Assembly: GCA_016711435.1 (NCBI GenBank)
Contig: JADJSY010000088.1
Coordinates: 1-64,000 of the forward strand
Origin: Lewinellaceae bacterium
GTDB lineage: Bacteria > Bacteroidota > Bacteroidia > Chitinophagales > Saprospiraceae
Length of the DNA: 64,000 bases
Reading direction: 5' to 3'
Part shown: positions 11,380-20,010 of the stretch, one piece after another
Numbering within the stretch: the first letter of the stretch is position 1
Layout: every line of letters starts with the position of its first letter
The notes under the pieces: generated by a model
What the model was told of the DNA's origin: nothing
Databases searched by the model: none
What the model saw: the letters and a program-made list of their open reading frames with translations, nothing else
Made by a program: the position numbers and the translations under genes

Positions 11380-12684
11380 TTATTTCATCGCGTATTCATA
11401 CATATCCTTCTGCAATTCCTCCATGTCGTACATATCAATTTTTCCTTCATCCATATAACGTTGCAGCCGGGTGAGGGCGGCTTTGTCGCGTTGCAGGGTG
11501 AGTAGCAGCAGTTCGGCGACTTTAGCAGCGTCGGCCTCGTCCAATTCTTCAAACCAGGTGGTCACCTCCTCCATCAGCACCGGTTGCAGGGGCATAATCA
11601 TATCGTAAGCAACAGGCGGCAGTGCCTGGCCTTCCGCAACCACGGGATTGGCGGCCTGGTGCAGTTTATTGATTTCTTCAATGGCTATTCGCAGGGAGGC
11701 GGGTGGCGCTTCGTGGAGGTTGCGCACCTGCACGGGAAAGAAAAACAGGAATTCCGGTTCGTCGTCCGTTGCTTCAATGGGCCGGAGTGTATCCATTAAC
11801 CAAATCAGGTACTCCGTGAGCAGTGGCTCCCAGTCTGCGGCATTGATCCGAAAAATGAACGTAACGAATCGTTTGCCCGCGCCGGCATGTTTGGCGCAGG
11901 CGCGCAGGAAATCCTCGACCGGTTCGATGTGTTCCTGAAACCCGAAACGTTTCTGGAAATATTTGGCTGTCAGGCGTTTGCTTTCCGAAAGCCCCATCGG
12001 ATCGAAAGGCAGTTCTTCGATCAGGAGCCGTTCCGATTGTGGTTTGCGGCGCACGAGAATGGCCTGTTGCTCTTCTTCGTCGTACTTTTCGAGTATTTCC
12101 AGAATAACCCGTTCTGCAAAACTTTCGGGGCGCTGCATCGGGCAGGCATTGATAAAAAAGAACTGGCTGCCCTGGTGCTGGTTGTGCCGTCTGCGGTAGG
12201 TGCTGCGGAAAAGCCGGTTTTCATGAATGCGGTCGCAGTTGACCAAATGGACATGGCTGACTTTGCGCCAGTCGATCCGAAGTTTGGCAAATAATGGAGT
12301 TAAAAACTGACCGGAAGTCACCTGAAAACCCATTTTTCGGGCCAGTTCAGGGTCTGATGCAGGTTGCGCCAGGTCCGTTTCAGTCAGTTGATTCACCATT
12401 TCCAACAGGGCATTGCACACCTGGTTGAACACCGTGTTGCGCTCGCCGATCAGTACCAGGCCCTTGCGAAAGTCGCTGTCCGCCTGGTGGTACCGGCCCG
12501 ATTGCAGCACAATATCATTCACACGCGGCGAGGGGCCGAGTCGCTGGCGCAGCAACACCAATGCTTCGCCGAGGTCGGCAGCCAGCGCGGCACGGAGTTC
12601 TTGTTGGACTTTTTCTATTGATTGCACTGATTTTTTTCCGGGAAAGTTTCCGGTAAAGATATACGCATCTGAATTATTCGTCAA
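11380..12684 (-). CDS. EAD11-iSTAND-like conflict-system protein
   Basis: A 434-residue cytoplasmic protein. Residues about 25-100 (ALVLLRQRLG, DIVLQSGRYHQADSDFRKGL, NQVCNALLEMV) match the helical pattern I know from effector-associated domain 11, a small adaptor found at the ends of predicted conflict-system proteins. The middle part (VHLVNCDRIHENRLFRSTYR, QFFFINACPMQRPESFAERV) resembles the inactive STAND (iSTAND) domain, which keeps the STAND fold without a working P-loop; no Walker A is present. The C-terminus is acidic and helical. It is the first gene of the cluster and the likely sensor or switch. The long frame begins at a TTG; the GTG at 12627 (start of QSIEKVQQEL) is an alternative that fits the domain start better. 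The domain names are from memory of family patterns and should be confirmed by profile search. Confidence 0.65.
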   Translation of the reverse strand: MTNNSDAYIFTGNFPGKKSVQSIEKVQQELRAALAADLGEALVLLRQRLGPSPRVNDIVLQSGRYHQADSDFRKGLVLIGERNTVFNQVCNALLEMVNQLTETDLAQPASDPELARKMGFQVTSGQFLTPLFAKLRIDWRKVSHVHLVNCDRIHENRLFRSTYRRRHNQHQGSQFFFINACPMQRPESFAERVILEILEKYDEEEQQAILVRRKPQSERLLIEELPFDPMGLSESKRLTAKYFQKRFGFQEHIEPVEDFLRACAKHAGAGKRFVTFIFRINAADWEPLLTEYLIWLMDTLRPIEATDDEPEFLFFFPVQVRNLHEAPPASLRIAIEEINKLHQAANPVVAEGQALPPVAYDMIMPLQPVLMEEVTTWFEELDEADAAKVAELLLLTLQRDKAALTRLQRYMDEGKIDMYDMEELQKDMYEYAMK

Positions 12685-12865
12685 ATCTAATGATTGGTAA
12701 CTTATATCACCTTATTTCCAACATCTTCAGCCGACTTTTGCCGCCGCACCAATTCTGTTTTATAGTCAACGCAAAGTCATTTTGAACGAAAGACCGGTGC
12801 AAGTGCCCGAAAGCGAAGACTTCAAACCATCAAAACCTTTCAAACCACTCAAACCTGGCTATACC

Positions 12866-14047
12866 ATGTCCAAATATCACATATTTCCGCTGCTGCTTGC
12901 CATCATGCTGGGTAGCGCCCAATGCAACACACAATCCCTGCCGGCTGTCTCTGGGAAAATTGCCCTGTCCGAAGGCTGGAAACCGGTAGTGTACCTGGTG
13001 CAGCCACGCAACTTTTCCGAGATTGCTGCGAATTACAGCGGCGTAGTGGCCGATTCTGCTGCTATTGCTGCCGACGGGTATTTTGAATTTTCAAAAGTAG
13101 CGTTGAGTGATGAACAAGCGCTTTTTCAAATCTGTATGCAGCGCGTGGGCAATCGTTTTCCCAATCAGTTATTAGACGATAACCCGCTGATAGCCAATTA
13201 TATGCCAGTGGTGTTGCAAAAAGGAGCACCGCTTGTAGTTGGAGCAGAGGCCGCCCGTTTTCAGGCCGCTTTTTCAATAGAAAACCCCTCTGCAGAAAAC
13301 CTCGCCCTCTTAAAATTGCGCGATATCCGACATCAGGCTTACAAACAGCATTTGCTCGGCAAAGAAAACCATGCGGACGAAAATACTTTGCTGGAACACG
13401 AAGATGCACTCCGTCAATTCAGACAACCGCTGATGGCTTTTGCCGATTCAAGTACGCTCCTTTGGCCCGCGCTGGTGGCCGTGCGCTGGGTCAGTCCGGC
13501 GAGCGACTTTGAACGCGTACCGGAGTTCCTGTTTGGTCAGTGCCAAAAATGGAGCATAAAATCGCCTGATAACCAATGGGTTGCGCAACTTTGCAAGACA
13601 GGCAACCGGGAAAAACTGCCCGTACTGGCTGGCGACATCATACCGAATTATCCGCTACCCATGGCGGCAGGCGATACCATGTTGCTGCATCAGTTGCTGG
13701 GTTCAAAACTTACCGTTCTGGATATCTGGGCCTCCTGGTGCGCGCCCTGCCGCCGCGAAAACCGCGAGGTATTGTCGCCGCTTTATGTGCAATACAGTGA
13801 AAAAGGGCTGCAAATTCTGGGTTATTCCATCGACAGCAGTCCGGCGGCCTGGAAAGCGGCGATGACCAAAGATGGCGCCGCGTGGCCCCATGCTTCCCAT
13901 CTCAGCGGCGATGCGACGCCTTTTATGGAAACTTTGCGGATTACAACGATTCCGGCAAATTTCATCCTCGATGCCGACGGGAAAGTGCTGGCTAAAAACC
14001 TGCACGGTGATGATTTGCGGGATTTTATAAACGATTACTTCGAATAG
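12866..14047 (+). CDS. TlpA-like thioredoxin-fold lipoprotein
   Basis: Starts at the ATG at 12866 (MSKYHIFPLLLAIMLGSAQC): a short hydrophobic signal ending in a lipobox-like cysteine, so probably a periplasmic lipoprotein. The N-terminal 230 residues form an unrecognised helical/beta region as in Bacteroidota DUF4369-type redox proteins; the C-terminal domain carries the active-site motif WASWCAPCRRENRE (about residues 288-301) and the cis-proline loop region TTIPANFILD. The predicted role is thiol-disulfide exchange in the periplasm. The upstream in-frame extension begins in a low-complexity run (FKPSKPFKPLKP) and is unlikely to be translated. Divergent from the conflict cluster and convergent with the following kelch-like gene (7-bp gap). 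Confidence 0.85.
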   Translation: MSKYHIFPLLLAIMLGSAQCNTQSLPAVSGKIALSEGWKPVVYLVQPRNFSEIAANYSGVVADSAAIAADGYFEFSKVALSDEQALFQICMQRVGNRFPNQLLDDNPLIANYMPVVLQKGAPLVVGAEAARFQAAFSIENPSAENLALLKLRDIRHQAYKQHLLGKENHADENTLLEHEDALRQFRQPLMAFADSSTLLWPALVAVRWVSPASDFERVPEFLFGQCQKWSIKSPDNQWVAQLCKTGNREKLPVLAGDIIPNYPLPMAAGDTMLLHQLLGSKLTVLDIWASWCAPCRRENREVLSPLYVQYSEKGLQILGYSIDSSPAAWKAAMTKDGAAWPHASHLSGDATPFMETLRITTIPANFILDADGKVLAKNLHGDDLRDFINDYFE

Positions 14048-14054
14048 CACACGT

Positions 14055-15667
14055 CTAATCCTGAATAATCGTTTTCACCGTTGCTCGTTCGGTTTCCGTT
14101 TCCAGAGTCACGAAGTATGCATTGCCAAGCTTGACATTGCTCAATTTTCGGGTGACGATGTTCTCGCCCGGCAACAGATTTTTCAATGCTTCCCGATCGA
14201 TGATTTTGCCATTTGAATCAGCAATAGTCAACCAGGCTTGTTTGACTTCGGGCATTTGGAATTTCACGCCAAATACGCCATTGTTCGGATTCGGGAAAAC
14301 CTGCATCCGCAAAGTACCTGTGCTTTGTTTATTCAGTTCATGCACTGCGGAGGATATGTTTTTAACCACATAAACCTTGAAAATCTGGTTGCTGGCGCTG
14401 CTTTCCGTACCCGTATTGATCCAAAAAATATTGGATGCAGAACTGGCGATACCGCCATAGATATAGCCGACCAGCGTGGTATCTGCGCTGAGATTATCCA
14501 GTCGGATCACCCCATTGGCATAAGCGGGGAGCATTTCCAGGGGAATAAACTCACTGCCGGCGCCCAGCAAAGCAGGCATTTCAACAGGTAGTTTGTATTC
14601 TGCCATCGTACCGTCGGCGTTGCGGGTAACCCGGGCGATCGTCCTGACAAACGGCACGTTGTTGTCCTGAACCAAAATACCGAGGCTATCATAAAACTGC
14701 GCTATTCCACCAAAAAACACCGTGTGCATCTGGTTGTTTTGCTCCGAATAAAGCGGCAAAAAAGCACAATGGTAGTGGTTGTAATACTGCGAAAAAGTAT
14801 TGTTTGCGGCGTATCCGCTGCTATCCACGTTTACACAATTGAGGTAGGGCAAATCAACCGTTTTCTGAAAAACACCGGAAAAAGCCGTAAGTCCTTCCTG
14901 TCCGTTGGGCAAAATTTGCGGCGCTACGTTGTAATCCCTGCGGTGCAACTGGTCTGTATCTGTCCACGCAGACAAATGATTCACTGTCAGCACGTTACCA
15001 TCATCAAAGATATTAAATTTGCGAATTTGGTCGGTGTATGCCTGAACAAAACCCGGGCCGTGGGCCGGCCCCATCGGGTTGTAACGCCCGTCGAATCTTT
15101 GCCCTCCAACCAGGTAATACGTATCATAAATTTTAGACAAATGCCCGCCGGTGACCGCAAACCGGGCATCCGTTATTTGCCGGAAAAAGGCAGAAAAATC
15201 TGTGCCTCCAACAATCGCAGCAATCAGATCCGGCACTTTCACCGCAGTCATCTTATCATAAGTGATGTGGTCGCCGGCAGTATTGCTATAACCGTAACCT
15301 CCCGTGAGGTAGAGGTAGTCGCCGTTCTGGATAAATTGCATATTGGTCGAACTCAACTGCTCGCGTACCGGTATTGGGAGGATGTCAGCGGAGCGGTCCA
15401 GCGCTGCTGCGTCAAAGGATCTATGACAATCAGTTGGTTGTTGTGGCCTGCCAGGTCGAACGTGGCAAAAGGCTGCCGGCGGTGCAATCCATCCAGCCTG
15501 CCGCCGATGATGAGCCATTTACCTGCGTGCTGCCCGTAAGCATAGGATTGCAGCCCGCCCACGTTCGGAATGGACAGGGGTTCGAGGTGGATTTGAAACG
15601 GGCTGTTTTGTGCAGTGGCCTGTACGAACAGACCTGCAAGGAGTAAGGGAAGCAAGTACGATTTCAT
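14055..15667 (-). CDS. kelch-like secreted protein with T9SS sorting domain
   Basis: Starts with a clear signal peptide (MKSYLLPLLLAGLFVQATAQ). Recurrent glycine-rich motifs (GKWLIIGGRLDG, DYLYLTGGYGYS, DTYYLVGGQRFDGR, HTVFFGGIAQFYD, LVGYIYGGIAS) are spaced like kelch blades, so a beta-propeller is likely. The C-terminus (MQVFPNPNNGVFGVKFQ) is a type A T9SS sorting domain, predicting export across the outer membrane and surface attachment. One frame break near 15390 separates the N-terminal third from the rest; both halves are in style continuous. Ligand unknown. Its 3' end abuts the convergent thioredoxin-like gene. Confidence 0.8.
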
Positions 15668-15711
15668 GGAAATAGTTATCCGTTATTAGTTATCGGTTAT
15701 CCGTGTGCTAT
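15665..15711. repeat. dispersed repeat GTTATCCGTTATTAGTTAT
   Basis: The sequence GTTATCCGTTATTAGTTATC starts right at the 5' end of the kelch-like gene. The same 20-28 bp motif, in either orientation, recurs at about 22040, 28203-28232, 59762-59793 and 61200-61232, always between genes. Confidence 0.75.
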
Positions 15712-15747
15712 GTGCGGGGTCTTACGTCTTACGACCCCGCACTTTTT
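15712..15747 (+). terminator. 10-bp hairpin followed by T5
   Basis: GTGCGGGGTC (15712-15721) pairs perfectly with GACCCCGCAC (15733-15742), loop 11 bases, then TTTTT. It is shaped like a plus-strand terminator, yet both flanking genes run on the minus strand, so it may instead be the dispersed palindrome also seen at 5499. Confidence 0.45.
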
Positions 15748-15755
15748 GGTTACCT

Positions 15756-17449
15756 TCAGACCAGTTCGGCCCGCTCCATTTCGTTTTTGACCAGCAATGC
15801 CATTTCCGTCGCGCAGTTATTCCATAATTCATAACCACCGGACAGGTTGGACAGGCTTTCAAACCCGTGTTGACGTAAAATACGCTGCGCCAAATAGCTT
15901 CTCATGCCTGTTTTGCAGTACAGATAAATATGTTGGGAAGTATCTATTTCCAGCAGGCGCTCCCGCAATTCATCCAGCGGGATATTTTGGGCATTCGGAA
16001 TGTGTCCTTTTTCAAATTCCTCCGGCGTGCGTACATCTAGCAGAATATTGTTGTCTGACAAAGCGGCCACATCGTTCCAGTAAAATACGCGGGCTTGCTT
16101 AAGCAGGATATTTTCTGCGGCAAAACCAGCCATGTTCACCGGATCTTTGGCGGAAGAATACGGCGGCGCATAAGCATGTTCGAATGTTGTCAGTTCATCA
16201 ATACTGCTGCTGCGTTGAATGACGGAGGACAATATGTCAATGCGTTTATCCACACCTTCAAAACCGGCTATCTGAGCGCTGAGCAAACGGCCGCTCTCCG
16301 GAGAAAAAGCAAGTTGAATCGTCATCTGCCGGGCGCCGGGATAATACCCTGCATGTGAGCCGCTGCTGGTCGTAGAAACCAGGTGCGGAATTTGTGCTTT
16401 CAGGAGGTTTTTAGCGGCGGTACCTGCCGTGGCCACTGTCATGTCGAACACTTTGACAATAGCGGTATTGATGGCGCCCTGGTATTTTTGTACATTTCCC
16501 AGCGCTATGTTGTTGGCAGCCATTCGCCCCTGTTTGTTGGCAGGACCGGCTAAGTAGGTATTCATCGACTGCCGGGTGATCGGATTGACAAATTCTATGG
16601 CGTCGCCAACCGCGTAAATATCGGGGTCTGACGTCTGCAAGTACTCATTTACCCAAATCCCTTTCGCTTCGCCCGTTTTAAGTCCTGCCTGCACGGCTAA
16701 TTTGGTATCCGGCCGCACCCCGATGGACATAATGACGATGTCGGCATCCAGGGTTTCTTCATTTTTCAAGATAACTTTTAGCCCCGAACCGTATTTTTCA
16801 AAAGCAGCGACAGCGGAATCGAGCAGCAAATGCACCCCTTTGGAACGTATATGTTGTTGCACCAAAGCGGCAATCGGATAGTCCAGGGGCGCCAGAATCT
16901 GTTTGCCCATTTCAATGACCGTTACGTCCATTCCGAGATCGTGCAGGTTTTCGGCCATTTCCAGTCCGATAAATCCGGCGCCGATCACCACGGCCTTTTG
17001 TACGTGTTTTGTTGCACAAAACCTTTGATATAATCCGTATCGGCTACGTTTCGGAGTGTAAAAATGCCTTCATTGGCAATACCCGGCAAAGGCGGGCGAA
17101 TGGGTTCTGCGCCCGGCGACAAAACCAGTTTGTCATAGGTTTCCTCGTATGTTTTACCGGAAACCCGGTCGACAGCCGTCACCGTTTTGGCTGCGGGATC
17201 GATCGCGGTTACCTCTGTTTGCGTTCTTACATCGATATTAAATCGCTGGTGAAAGGACGCCGCCGTTTGTACAAATAGCGCATTCCGGTCTTTGATGACG
17301 TTGCCGATGTAATAAGGCAACCCACAGTTGGCATAAGAGATGTATTCCCCTTTTTCAAAAATGACGATCTCGGCGTGTTCATCTAATCTGCGCAACCTTG
17401 CTGCGGCACTTGCGCCACCCGCCACGGCTCCTATAATGAGGTATTTCAT
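15756..17449 (-). CDS. CoA-disulfide reductase with C-terminal rhodanese domain
   Basis: Starts at the ATG at 17449 with an FAD-binding GxGxxG-like segment (KYLIIGAVAGGASAAARLRR). The redox-active cysteine is in SYANCGLPYYIG (Cys about 42), typical for the single-cysteine CoA-disulfide/NADH-oxidase group. A second nucleotide-binding motif (VIGAGFIGLEMAENL) follows, then YAVGDAIEF and a dimerisation domain. The last 100 residues form a rhodanese domain with active-site loop YLYCKTGMRSY. The fusion is known in CoA-disulfide reductase-rhodanese proteins, which handle CoA disulfides, persulfides or polysulfide. One frame break at about 16988 separates the two nucleotide-binding halves (...FVQQNTYKK / VVIGAGF...); a single inserted or lost base in the ACGTGTTTTG region explains it. 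Confidence 0.9.
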
Positions 17450-17612
17450 GATATGTGTGTTGAATGCTAGGTGTTGATTCAATGCTCACACAAAGGTGTA
17501 TACAGAAACCCTCAGCGCTTGGTGACACTTGTCACATGAACACGTGATTGCTGTGTGGTATTTAAAAACCCATGTCACCACTATTTCGAGCGTCTAAGAG
17601 TTTATTTTATAT

Positions 17613-17652
17613 AAAAAAATCCCGAACTTTTCTTCAGTGAAAAATTCGGGAT
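17613..17652 (-). terminator. rho-independent terminator
   Basis: On the minus strand TCCCGAATTTTTC, a short loop, GAAAAGTTCGGGA and then a run of seven Ts. It lies about 100 bp downstream of the OB-fold-like gene (17750-18219) and upstream of the CoA-disulfide reductase start, so it separates the two transcripts. Confidence 0.8.
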
Positions 17653-17749
17653 AATTCATGTTCTGCAAGCATTTGCAGTCGTAAACCGTTATGATTTATT
17701 GATTAACACAGCAAAAAAACAGATTTGTTCCTCGAAAAATTGGCAAACA

Positions 17750-18219
17750 TTAATTGTTCACGCGGTTTTTTCGCCCGCCTTTGCCGGATCTCCATCCATT
17801 CCAGTTTGGATTGCCTTTTTTATCCCGGAGTATCAGTACTTGCCCTCCTTTATCAACCGTCATAGCGATGATGGCAGGCGCATTTTGATATGTAATTCTC
17901 GAACCTTTGACCGTGATCACATCACCTGCGACAAACTGGATATCCTGATTGTCAAGGTACCAGGCCGGCCCGAGGTGAACAGAAACGGTTTCGTTTTCTT
18001 CGTTTTTACCAGTAAATGTATACCGGTAGACATACCTTGTTCGGGCGTTATTTTTTCGATACTAACGACCGAGCCGGTCAATTCTTCGATGGTGGAAGCA
18101 TTAAAAAGCCTGCTGTAGTTGTTATTGGAACACCAGTTTCCACTGCCACGTTGCGCCATAACAGTGGATGGAAGCATGGCAAGCATACTTCCTACGATAA
18201 TCATTTGAATGATTTTCAT
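17750..18219 (-). CDS. exported OB-fold-like protein next to decaheme cytochrome
   Basis: Signal peptide MKIIQMIIVGSMLAMLPSTV ending near MAQ, then a short region with one cysteine and a small beta domain (GSVVSIEKITPEQGMSTGIH). A frame break near 17990 shifts to HLGPAWYLDNQDIQF and VAGDVITVKGSRITY, continuing to a basic glycine-rich C-terminus (WNGWRSGKGGRKNRVNN). The alternation of strands and the phrase pattern 'GxVxxI...HLGPxWYLDxQ' recall the small OB-fold proteins found beside multiheme cytochromes. About 155 residues in all. It is downstream of the decaheme cytochrome with a 140-bp gap, same strand, and is probably a periplasmic accessory to that electron-transfer module. A terminator follows at 17613-17652. 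Confidence 0.6.
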
Positions 18220-18358
18220 GATGATAAAATTTAATGTAACTGAATAACTATCCGCAAAGTTATTGGCGTATATTTTAATCCTAAGTGTCCGTTGTCACAT
18301 TGGAAGATGATCTCAATACCAAAAATGCGGATAAGTATCACCTGTCTTTTACAGAAAC

Positions 18359-19219
18359 TTAATTGTCGTCATCCTTATCACCGTTTCTTCCGCGACCTTC
18401 TCCGTTTGATTCCATACCATCTTCATCGGCACTTTTATGGCACGAAACACAATTATTGATTTTATAAATACCTTCTTCATTGTGTTCTGCTAAAATATTA
18501 CTTACCGTATGTTCATGGCAACCGTAGCAAGTGTAGGTGTCATAACTGCTGCTTTTATGACAGGTAGTACAACTGACATTGTGGTCTCGATCAAGTACGA
18601 AATAGGAGGAGTGCTCAAAGGTGGCCGGGGCCCATTTACTTGTACTGTGACATAAATTGCAGTTGTCCGGTAATGTTTTGTGAAATGAATCAGTGGGCTT
18701 CTGATGACAGGAAACACAATTGTTCTTATCAGAAACCAGCAACATATCATGGTTAAATTCTACGGAAGATTTCCAACCTTCGGTATTATGGCAGCTCTTA
18801 CAAGTCGAGGATAGTTGCCGGTGAAGATTATCCGTTGGTTTTTGATGGCAACCTACACAGTTGTTTACCACATTTTCTGTTAGCAGGCTATGCTGGAAAC
18901 CATCCATCTGTATATCCGGCGCCGTTCCCTTGTGGTCGGTGTGACAGGCAATGCAGGATTGATTGGAGAGACTTTGATGAAACAATATTTTTGTCGGGCC
19001 GGAGAAACCTACAGTGTCTTTTCCTATTTCAGACAACTGATGACATGCAATACATTTGTCATTTGCGATGCCGCCGAAAGGCACATGACAAGAGAAACAA
19101 TCGTTTTTTAAATCCTGGTGCCCTTGTATCAATTCCCCCGGACTGAGCATCGTGTGCGGAAATTGCACCATCAGAAAAATGATTCCCGCAACGATTCCAA
19201 TAACAATGAAGTGTTTCAT
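18359..19219 (-). CDS. decaheme c-type cytochrome
   Basis: A 286-residue protein with a single N-terminal membrane anchor or uncleaved signal (VIGIVAGIIFLMVQFP) and ten CxxCH heme motifs: CFSCH, CIACH, CIACH, CVGCH, CKSCH, CVSCH, CNLCH, CTTCH, CYGCH, CVSCH. Many extra histidines at cytochrome c3-like spacing would give bis-His ligation. The last 25 residues are acidic and low complexity (GRGRNGDKDDDN). The start codon overlaps the stop of the upstream membrane gene by 4 bp (19216-19219), so the two are translationally coupled. Such pairs move electrons between the membrane quinone pool and periplasmic carriers. Donor and acceptor cannot be told from sequence. Confidence 0.9.
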   Translation of the reverse strand: MKHFIVIGIVAGIIFLMVQFPHTMLSPGELIQGHQDLKNDCFSCHVPFGGIANDKCIACHQLSEIGKDTVGFSGPTKILFHQSLSNQSCIACHTDHKGTAPDIQMDGFQHSLLTENVVNNCVGCHQKPTDNLHRQLSSTCKSCHNTEGWKSSVEFNHDMLLVSDKNNCVSCHQKPTDSFHKTLPDNCNLCHSTSKWAPATFEHSSYFVLDRDHNVSCTTCHKSSSYDTYTCYGCHEHTVSNILAEHNEEGIYKINNCVSCHKSADEDGMESNGEGRGRNGDKDDDN

Positions 19220-19788
19220 TTTCTAAATATAAATATTGTTAGAATATGCAGGAATGACAGAACTCCAAACATCAGTGCAATCGGGAGATGTATCTCTCTC
19301 CATTTTTTCATTAATTCTACTGTAACAGCATCGAAAAATATCTTTTTCTCTATTTCTTCTTTACTAATTCCAGTATTTTCCAATTCCAGTTTGGTATCAT
19401 TAAGTGATTCTCTGGATTTTTTTAATAAAAATTTTCCAACCAGGCCACTTGCCACATTAATGAGCAACATGAGAACGGCAAGCCAGGGTAATTCTGCATG
19501 AAAGTGAATACCGGCATGTACAAGAATCATCACAGATCCGGCCCATGCAATATATTCATGAAACATTAAATAATGTTTAGGAGAGCCTGCTGTAATATAC
19601 TTACGCTTTCTAAGTGAATAGGCAAAGGAAACTATGATTAAAAACGTTCCGATATAGCCGAAAAAAAGGCCGACAGATACCCATTTAAAATAATGTAGCA
19701 TATAATCAAAGGCTATTGTAACCAGGATCATAAGGGCATACCATACTACAAATGGCAGCACATATTTTAACAAAATAGGTAGTTTCAT
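19216..19788 (-). CDS. multi-pass membrane partner of decaheme cytochrome
   Basis: Taking the ATG at 19788 (MKLPILLKYVLPF), the protein has about 190 residues and five hydrophobic segments: VLPFVVWYALMILVTIAFD, VSVGLFFGYIGTFLIIVSFA, EYIAWAGSVMILVHAGIHF, WLAVLMLLINVASGLVGKF and IALMFGVLSFLHILTIFIF. Histidines inside or at the edge of membrane segments (HAGIHFH, HLPIA, FLHIL, FHEYIAW) could ligate b-type hemes, as in small cytochrome b quinol oxidising subunits. Overlaps the decaheme gene by 4 bp and therefore is its co-translated partner. The b-type heme call is an inference from histidine placement. Confidence 0.7.
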   Translation of the reverse strand: MKLPILLKYVLPFVVWYALMILVTIAFDYMLHYFKWVSVGLFFGYIGTFLIIVSFAYSLRKRKYITAGSPKHYLMFHEYIAWAGSVMILVHAGIHFHAELPWLAVLMLLINVASGLVGKFLLKKSRESLNDTKLELENTGISKEEIEKKIFFDAVTVELMKKWREIHLPIALMFGVLSFLHILTIFIFRK

Positions 19789-20010
19789 CAGCAAAATTTT
19801 ATGCTCCAGTACTTGTCCGTCATTTTGTAGAGCACTGTATAGGCACATTTACTAAGAGCCTACAATTATAAGGTAGAGATACCTGTCAAAAGCAATCGCT
19901 ATCACCCTGACAGATGATAGCGATCATTTTAAATTGTTGTGTTTTGAAGTCTTAAGATAGTATGGTCAAATCTTTGTGCTCTAAGTGGTAAAAATGTTCT
20001 ATAGGATAAT

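Noticed and set aside
15712..15747. Terminator for the CoA-disulfide reductase transcript
   Set aside because: The T-run is on the plus strand while the neighbouring genes are on the minus strand, so it does not fit as their terminator; listed only as a hairpin of uncertain role.
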